This document shows, piece after piece, positions 6,071 through 10,163 of a stretch of DNA of 10,163 nt; position 1 is the stretch's first letter; each line of letters begins with the position of its first letter. Below the pieces are notes generated by a model that worked only from the letters and a program-made list of their open reading frames with translations, searched no databases and was not told the DNA's origin. The stretch is taken from the NCBI GenBank assembly GCA_023414975.1, contig JAEZMI010000403.1, positions 1 to 10,163 on the forward strand, read 5' to 3'. The position numbers and the translations under genes were made by a program. This stretch comes from Pseudomonadota bacterium. GTDB taxonomy: Bacteria > Pseudomonadota > Alphaproteobacteria > Rhizobiales > Xanthobacteraceae.

Positions 6071-6993
6071 TTCAAATCAGTCTCAAGTAAATCTGCGTCA
6101 CCTTCATCGTCGTTCCGCCAAGATCGGGCAAATTTCATCAAGGCGCCGGCCACGGGACTCAGGGGATCGCGCTCCGTCAGCACCAGGCCGACCCTCTGTA
6201 CATGCACGGGATCGACCAAAGGCACGGCGACGAGATCGCCGGCATCGCCGAGACCGCGAAAACTCGCCTCCGGCACGATGCTCGTCCACGGTCCACGCCG
6301 CACGAAGGACCACACGCCCATGAAGGAATTGGTCTCGATCGCCGGCTGCGCGGCGAGACCGGCCTGCGTCATCACATGGTCGATGATGCGGCGGTTCTGC
6401 ATGTCCGGCGTGAGCAGGCAGAGCGGCTGCCGGGCGGCCTCCTTCCAGCGCAGGGAGCGGCGGCGCGCCAGCGTTTCCCCCGCCCGCGTCACGAAGACGT
6501 AGCGCTCGACATAGAGCGGCACGCGGCGCACGCGGTTCAGCGGCTCGTTCTCGAGATAGGTGATGCCGGCATCCAGATCGAGCTCGTCCAGCCCGCGCTG
6601 GATCGCCGCCGAGCTCAGGGTGAGCATCTGCACCTTCACCTCGGGAAAGCGGTCGCGGAAGGGCGCCAGCAGCGCCGGCGCGGCGGCGGTGGCGGCCGGA
6701 ATGGCGCCGAGCCGCAGCGTGCCCGAGAGCCGCGCCCCGGTCTCCGCCCGTTCCTGCCGCAGGCTCTCATAATCGGCCGCGATCTGCCGCGCCCAGGCCA
6801 GCACGCGCTCGCCCTGCGTCGTGAAGCCGAGAAAGCGATGGCCGCGCACCACGATGGGCAGGCCGAGTTCCTCTTCCAGCTTGCGGATGCCGGCGGAGAG
6901 CGTGGGCTGGGTCACGTTGCAGGCCTGCGCGGCGCGGCCGAAATGCTTCTCGCGCGACAGGGCGACGAGGTAATGCATCTGGCGGACGAACAT
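6067..6993 (-). CDS. LysR-type transcriptional regulator
   Basis: The 308-residue protein has the normal LysR length. It begins MFVRQMHYLVALSREKHFGR and carries the helix-turn-helix at about residues 19-38 (RAAQACNVTQPTLSAGIRKL) and the linker helix after it. The effector-binding domain runs from about residue 92 (LSGTLRLGAIP) to near 295, with LDLDAGITYLEN and VPLVDPVHVQRVGLVL as recognisable strands. The frame is open to 7077, but the ATG at 6993 gives the canonical LysR N-terminus and has GGAG six bases upstream. The 28 extra residues upstream are an artefact of the repeat tract at 7021-7091. It lies upstream of formate dehydrogenase on the same strand with a 261-bp gap, so it may control fdh, but the gap suggests fdh has its own promoter. 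The effector is unknown. Confidence 0.93.
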   Translation of the reverse strand: MFVRQMHYLVALSREKHFGRAAQACNVTQPTLSAGIRKLEEELGLPIVVRGHRFLGFTTQGERVLAWARQIAADYESLRQERAETGARLSGTLRLGAIPAATAAAPALLAPFRDRFPEVKVQMLTLSSAAIQRGLDELDLDAGITYLENEPLNRVRRVPLYVERYVFVTRAGETLARRRSLRWKEAARQPLCLLTPDMQNRRIIDHVMTQAGLAAQPAIETNSFMGVWSFVRRGPWTSIVPEASFRGLGDAGDLVAVPLVDPVHVQRVGLVLTERDPLSPVAGALMKFARSWRNDDEGDADLLETDLK

Positions 6994-7020
6994 GGGTGCA
7001 CTCCGGAAGGCGAGGCGCGA

Positions 7021-7091
7021 CGAGCAGGCGCCACGCGGGGAGACGCCAGGAGGGATACACCGCGAGGGAGACACCACCTGGAGGCGACGCC
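7021..7091 (-). repeat. Degenerate 14-16 bp tandem repeat upstream of lysR
   Basis: Read on the minus strand from 7091 down, five successive units begin GGCGTCGCCTCC, GGTGTCTCCCTC, GGTGTATCCCTCC, GGCGTCTCCCCG and GGCGCCTGCTCG, spaced 16, 14, 14 and 15 bp. The consensus is close to GGYGTMTCCCTCC. The tract fills most of the 125 bp between the CHAD gene and lysR, directly upstream of the lysR start. It could be a set of protein-binding sites in phase with about 1.4 helical turns, or simple slippage-derived repeats. No promoter boxes could be fixed in it. Confidence 0.55.
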
Positions 7092-7118
7092 ACGCGGCGA
7101 GAGACCGGCGCGGTCTTT

Positions 7119-8036
7119 CTATTCCTTTTCGGATACAGCTTTCAAATAAACCTTGAGACGCCGCCGGAAGGCGCGCGGGGTCTCCGCGAACAGGCGGTGG
7201 TGCAGCCGTAGCGCCGAAAGCACCAGCCGCTCCTGCCGCGCCGCGATGGCGTTGGCCAGCGGCACCCGCCAGCCCTGCCGGCCCGCGCGCGCCGGCGGCA
7301 GGCTGGCGAGCTCCGCGGCGAGCACGGCGAGATCCTGGTGCTTGCCGAGCTTGTCGCGCAGCCTCTGCAGCTCGGCGACCCAGACCCTGCCGAGCGCCGG
7401 CCAGGCTTCGCTCATCAGCTCCATCTGGTAGCGCTGCGCCACCACCGCCTTGCGCAGCTCATGCAGGCTTTCCGGATCGGCCGGGTCGACCTGGCGGATG
7501 AGCCGGCGCCCGCGCGCATAGTCATCGCGCAGTCCCCGCAGCAATGCCGCCCGGTCCATCCGAAGGGCGAAGCGCGGGACGGCTTCCCGGCACGCGGCGA
7601 CGAGCGCGGCGATATCGTCCCGATGCGGCGCGAGCCCGGCGGCTTCGTGCGCGCCCCCTGCCGCCAGCGCCCGCGCGGCCTGTCGGTGCTTGGGAGACGA
7701 GAGGTAGTTCTTGCCCGCCAGATCATCCAGCGCATCGCGCCGCGCCTGCGTGTCGCGCGCGCCGGCCAGCTGGCGTGCCGCCGCCCCCAGCGCCGCACGC
7801 AACGCCTTCGCCGCGGCGCGATGGTCGCCCCCGACCAGCCGGAGCAGCGCCCGCAGTCGCTTGAAGGCCTTGCGCAGGTCATGCACCGCCCGCACGGGAT
7901 CCGTCAGTGTCAGGGCGGCCTCCGCCTCGGCGATGGCATGGCGACAGGCCGCTTCCATGACCGAGGGCGCCGCCAGCGTGGGTACCGGGTGCGGGGGCGC
8001 CTCGCGGACAGGGCTGCCATGCACAGTTTCGGTCAT
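7119..8036 (-). CDS. CHAD domain-containing protein
   Basis: The 305-residue protein is almost entirely one CHAD domain (conserved histidine alpha-helical domain). It shows the two paired Arg/Lys/His helices that define the fold: AVHDLRKAFKRLRALLRL from residue 50 and LHELRKAVVAQRYQMELM from 191, followed by LRDKLGKHQDLAVL at 226-239. CHAD domains bind inorganic polyphosphate through these basic, histidine-bearing faces, and many sit beside polyphosphate genes or are fused to a CYTH triphosphatase domain. Here there is no CYTH domain and no polyphosphate gene within view, so it is a stand-alone CHAD protein. Residues 1-25 are Pro-rich and probably disordered. An AGAAGG ribosome site precedes the ATG at 8036 by about 11 bases. 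Polyphosphate binding is family knowledge; a partner cannot be inferred here. Confidence 0.93.
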   Translation of the reverse strand: MTETVHGSPVREAPPHPVPTLAAPSVMEAACRHAIAEAEAALTLTDPVRAVHDLRKAFKRLRALLRLVGGDHRAAAKALRAALGAAARQLAGARDTQARRDALDDLAGKNYLSSPKHRQAARALAAGGAHEAAGLAPHRDDIAALVAACREAVPRFALRMDRAALLRGLRDDYARGRRLIRQVDPADPESLHELRKAVVAQRYQMELMSEAWPALGRVWVAELQRLRDKLGKHQDLAVLAAELASLPPARAGRQGWRVPLANAIAARQERLVLSALRLHHRLFAETPRAFRRRLKVYLKAVSEKE

Positions 8037-8122
8037 CGGCCATTATCCTTCTGGCGCAAGGGGTTGCTGGCCATCATCCCGCCGGCTGCGACGGCGCGAT
8101 GACAAAAAATACGCCAGCCCCC

Positions 8123-8151
8123 TTTCATTTGGCCAGCCGGATTGCTAGATA
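8123..8151 (+). promoter_or_regulatory. Possible promoter of the tRNA-fMet gene
   Basis: TAGATA at 8146-8151 is a reasonable -10 box, with TTCATT at 8123-8128 as a weak -35 box 17 bp upstream. Initiation about seven bases past the -10 would leave a leader of roughly 30 bases before the tRNA, which is normal for a processed tRNA. The rest of the 153-bp gap 8037-8189 shows no gene. Confidence 0.35.
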
Positions 8152-8189
8152 CCCGCCGTCGGCGACGCCCTGGTGCTCACCGGCTCTGA

Positions 8190-8266
<77 letters not shown>

Positions 8267-8283
8267 AATATTCGAATGAAATC

Positions 8284-8315
8284 AAAGGCCCGTCCGCTTC
8301 GGACGGGCCTTTTTT
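8284..8315 (+). terminator. Rho-independent terminator of tRNA-fMet
   Basis: A 13-bp perfect stem (AAAGGCCCGTCCG at 8284-8296 with CGGACGGGCCTTT at 8300-8312) closes a three-base CTT loop and runs into a six-T tract at 8310-8315. It begins 18 bases after the tRNA CCA end on the same strand. The A-run on the other side gives it some bidirectional character. Confidence 0.93.
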
Positions 8316-8328
8316 CATCCCAAACGGC

Positions 8329-8357
8329 CTAGCACGATCCTAGCACAGCTAGCACAG
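8329..8357 (+). repeat. Three CTAGCAC direct repeats between the tRNA and the integrase gene
   Basis: CTAGCAC starts at 8329, 8340 and 8349; the last two copies form an exact 9-bp tandem, CTAGCACAG twice. They lie between the tRNA terminator and the integrase reading frame, where arm-type binding sites for a tyrosine recombinase or its directionality factor are expected. That role is inference from position and repetition. The attachment core itself most likely lies in the 3' half of the tRNA; its partner copy is outside the window. Confidence 0.5.
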
Positions 8358-8417
8358 CCCGATTGGCTGCCTGACGTCCTTATGCTACCTTCAGTGTATC
8401 AAAGGATGAGGCGAGCG

Positions 8418-9320
8418 ATGCCAAGTCATGAGCTGCTGGGAGGCCTGGTTCAGATCTACAGACGTGGTGAAAGCCGGTACTGGCAGTGGCCTGCGTCGAT
8501 AGACGGCCGGCAATACCGGGTGAGCACCAAGGAGGATGACCTCCCCAGGCCAAACAGTTTGCCGAAGACTGGTATCTGGGGTTGCGCGGCAAGGCTCGCG
8601 CCGGCCTCCCTCAAGACCGAAAAAGACCATCAAGCAGGCTGCCGACCAGTTCCTGAAGGAATATCAGGTCATCACCGAGGGCCGGCGAAGCCCCCGCTGG
8701 GTTGAAGGTCACGGCATACGCATTAGGCTCCATCTGCTGCCCTTCTTCGGCGAACTCGGGGTCTCCGAGGTCACTCCCGGCAAGGTCAAGGAATACCGCG
8801 TCCACCGAGCGACAACCTCGAAGGCCGGCAAGCCCCCCGGCGCGCAGCACAATGCACAATGAAATCGTGACCCTTCGGCTGATCCTCAAAACCGCGACCC
8901 GGCATGGGTGGCTGACCCATTTGCCGGATCTGTCGCCGCCCTATCGGACCCAAGGCAAGATTGTACACCGCCCGTGGTTCACAGCCCGGAGGAGTACAAG
9001 CAGCTCTATACCGCCACGCGTGCCCACGCCAAGGCGGCCTACTCCCACCGGCGCTGGAAGGCCGAGCAGGTGCATGACTACGTCCTATTCCTCGCCAATA
9101 CCGGCCTACGCCCTGACGAAGCCAAGAACCTTCAGCAGCGTGATGTGGTCGTCGTCGACGACCGCGACAGCGGAGAACGCATCCTGGAGTTCGAGGTCCG
9201 CGGCAAGCGGGGCGTCGGGTTCTGCAAGAGCATGCTGGGTGCTATTGAGCCCTATCAGCGACTGCTGAATCGTGCGAAGCCGGTTCTGCTAGGGCGCAAG
9301 AGTAGACGGCGTGGAGCTGC
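8418..9320 (+). pseudogene. Tyrosine recombinase/integrase, frameshifted and truncated by an IS
   Basis: Successive frames reconstruct one phage- or island-type integrase. MPSHELLGGLVQIYRRGESR starts at 8418 after a GAGG site; then come QAKQFAEDWYLGLRGK, SLKTEK, KTIKQAADQFLKEYQVITEG and LLPFFGELGVSEVTPGKV (SAM-like core-binding domain), NEIVTLRLILKTATRHGWL, and SPEEYKQLYTATR leading into the catalytic domain with YVLFLANTGLRPDEAKNL, which holds the first catalytic Arg. Frame changes fall near 8545 (C run), between 8590 and 8612, at 8620-8624 (A run), near 8833 (C run) and near 8981. The frame continues to the IS boundary at about 9321, so the Lys, HxxR, His and Tyr catalytic residues are lost. 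It cannot make a working enzyme. It once probably drove integration at tRNA-fMet. Confidence 0.88.
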
Positions 9321-10064
9321 TGACCTGCGACCCTTTTCTCCTCCGGGTTAGGAGAGAGTCCGAGGGTTGATTTTTGGCCTCAGGCGGCCTGGGTTTCCAG
9401 TGGGATTGTTGCGGCGAACTCGGCAGGGGATCGATGGCCGAGAGCTGAATGAGGCGGTTCAGGTTGTAGTCCTCCTTCCATGAGGCGATGGCGGCACGGG
9501 CCTGCACCAGGCTCGAGAACAGCGTCTCGTTTAGGCACTCGTCCCGGAACCGGCCGTTGAACTCTCGATGAAGCCGTTCTGCGTGGGTTTGCCCGGCGCG
9601 ATGTAGTGCCATTCGACGCCGGTCTGCTGGCACCATTTGAGGACAGCCATCGAGGTCAGCTCCGTGCCGTTGTCGGAAACGATGGTCGCAGGCCTGCCCC
9701 GGATAGCGAGCAGCGCGTCGAGTTCGCGCGTCACTCGAAGGCCCGAGAGGGATGTGTCGGCCACCAGCGCCAGGCACTCCCGGCTGAAGTCGTCGACCAC
9801 GGCCAGCACCCGGAAGCGCCGACCGTGCGTGAAGGCATCGGACACGAAGTCGACACTCCAGCGGACATTGATCCGATCCGGCACCAGGATAGGACGCCTC
9901 GTTCCGAGGGCTCGCTTGCGTCCTCCGCGCCGACGCACCTGGAGCTTTTCCTCCCGATACAGCCGGCGCAGCTTCTTCTGGTTCATGACGATACCCTGGC
10001 GCCTCAGCATGACGTGGATCCGCCGATAGCCAAACCGACGTTGCCCCTCCCGGCTAATCCAGCT
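9321..10064 (-). mobile_element. IS3-family insertion sequence, 3' part, cut by a second IS
   Basis: The element interrupts the integrase near 9321, where TGACCTGCGACCC looks like an IS3-type end, and contains a minus-strand orfB. A short dyad, TCTCCT at 9337-9342 with AGGAGA at 9350-9355, lies just inside the end. The upstream part with orfA is absent: homology stops near 10050-10065, where a plus-strand element of the same family begins. The exact ends are estimates; I could not verify the inverted repeats or a target duplication. Confidence 0.65.
9380..10064 (-). pseudogene. IS3-family transposase OrfB (DDE integrase), two frameshifts, 5' truncated
   Basis: Read on the minus strand, the frame opens at the junction near 10064 and soon shows EGQRRFGYRRIHVMLRRQG, then KKLRRLYREEKLQVRRRGGR, the rve-type catalytic core WSVDFVSDAF (first Asp), VVDDFSRECLALVADTSLSG, IVSDNGTEL (second Asp), and GKPTQNGFIES (catalytic Glu). 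A one-base loss near 9561-9563 shifts the frame to FNGRFRDECLNETLFSSLVQ. A second one-base loss near 9451-9456 shifts it again to PHSALGHRSPAEFAATIPLE and a normal end TQAA with a TGA at 9380-9382. The N-terminal part and orfA are missing. The gene is dead in cis. The family is usually produced by programmed frameshifting between orfA and orfB, but these shifts are inside orfB and are not of that kind. Confidence 0.88.
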
Positions 10065-10163
10065 TGAAGTTCGTTCTGGCCCAATGAGAGGACCAGAACA
10101 TGAGGCGCAGCCGCTTCACCGAGGAGCAGATCATCGGGATCCTGAAGGAGCACGAGGCCGGGG
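10065..10163 (+). mobile_element. Start of a second IS3-family element, opposite orientation
   Basis: TGAAGTTCG at 10065 shares only scattered bases with the end at 9321 (TGACCTGCG), so this boundary is tentative. Just before orfA lies a near-perfect dyad, GTTCTGG at 10073-10079 with CCAGAAC at 10093-10099. In several IS elements such a structure over the first start codon limits translation from outside readthrough; that function here is inference. The element continues beyond the window. Confidence 0.55.
10100..10163 (+). CDS. IS3-family transposase OrfA, N-terminal 21 codons (3' end outside window)
   Basis: The ATG at 10100 opens MRRSRFTEEQIIGILKEHEA, the standard N-terminus of the IS3-family OrfA that carries the helix-turn-helix binding the IS ends. 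This start is recognisable because the MKRSRFTEEQIIGIL block is highly conserved. The matching OrfB of this group has the KKLRRLYREE and RRRGGRKRALGT blocks seen on the opposite strand at 9380-10064, so the two are relatives in inverted orientation, not one element. A dyad lies directly upstream of the start and no strong ribosome site is visible. Confidence 0.85.
   Translation, partial: MRRSRFTEEQIIGILKEHEAG

Noticed and set aside
6994..7077. A longer N-terminus for the LysR protein
   Set aside because: The extra 28 residues are encoded by the tandem repeat tract and precede the canonical LysR start, which has its own ribosome site.
6202..7149. A 315-codon plus-strand frame opposite lysR
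   Set aside because: It is the antisense of a clear LysR protein, has no domain, and runs through the lysR upstream repeat tract.
8329..8357. CRISPR-like array at the CTAGCAC repeats
   Set aside because: The units are 7-9 bp with almost no spacers and only three copies; no cas gene is near.
9321..10163. A single intact IS3 element with orfA and orfB
   Set aside because: The two reading frames are on opposite strands and divergent; a functional IS3 element has orfA and orfB in tandem on one strand.

Overview
The window is a high-GC chromosomal stretch. Codon use, an NAD-dependent formate dehydrogenase of the methylotroph type, and the mix of families suggest an alphaproteobacterium of the order Hyphomicrobiales. 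A C1-using or facultatively autotrophic member near Xanthobacteraceae is my best guess. That placement is inference from family resemblance; no marker gene in the window fixes it.

Layout. Positions 1-395 (+) hold the last 130 codons of a phosphoketolase. Convergent to it are a DUF72 gene (457-1263, -) and an Lrp/AsnC regulator (1307-1792, -), 43 bp apart and probably one transcript. Across a 129-bp divergent intergenic region that carries two adjacent small palindromes lies an 801-residue thiamine-diphosphate enzyme (1922-4327, +). It is usually labelled transketolase, but its motifs are those of homodimeric 2-oxoacid dehydrogenase E1. The regulator/E1 arrangement resembles the mdeR/mdeB part of the Pseudomonas putida methionine-degradation locus, without the lyase. 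Positions 4328-4599 contain no gene. They hold a REP-like palindrome, a good terminator for the opposite strand, and a cluster of GGCGCC-centred hairpins. Then, all on the minus strand, come NAD-dependent formate dehydrogenase (4600-5805), a possible 47-codon ORF just upstream of it (5829-5972), a LysR-type regulator (6067-6993) and a CHAD-domain protein (7119-8036).

From 8190 the character changes. An initiator tRNA-fMet gene with a strong terminator is followed by three CTAGCAC repeats and a tyrosine-recombinase (integrase) gene. The integrase carries about five frameshifts and loses its catalytic C-terminus to an IS3-family insertion at about 9321. The orfB of that IS (minus strand) is also frameshifted twice, and is cut near 10065 by a second, related IS whose orfA starts on the plus strand at 10100. 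This is the decayed edge of an integrated element that used the tRNA-fMet locus.

How it fits together. The left 8 kb is central carbon and energy metabolism: phosphoketolase makes acetyl-phosphate from sugar phosphates, the E1-like enzyme decarboxylates a 2-oxoacid under probable Lrp control, and formate dehydrogenase turns formate into CO2 plus NADH, perhaps under the adjacent LysR regulator. The right 2 kb is mobile-element debris. I see no clearly new multi-gene system. The most useful leads are the Lrp/E1 pair with its operator-like palindromes, the non-canonical anticodon stem of the initiator tRNA, the repeat clusters around fdh and lysR, and the nested IS structure.
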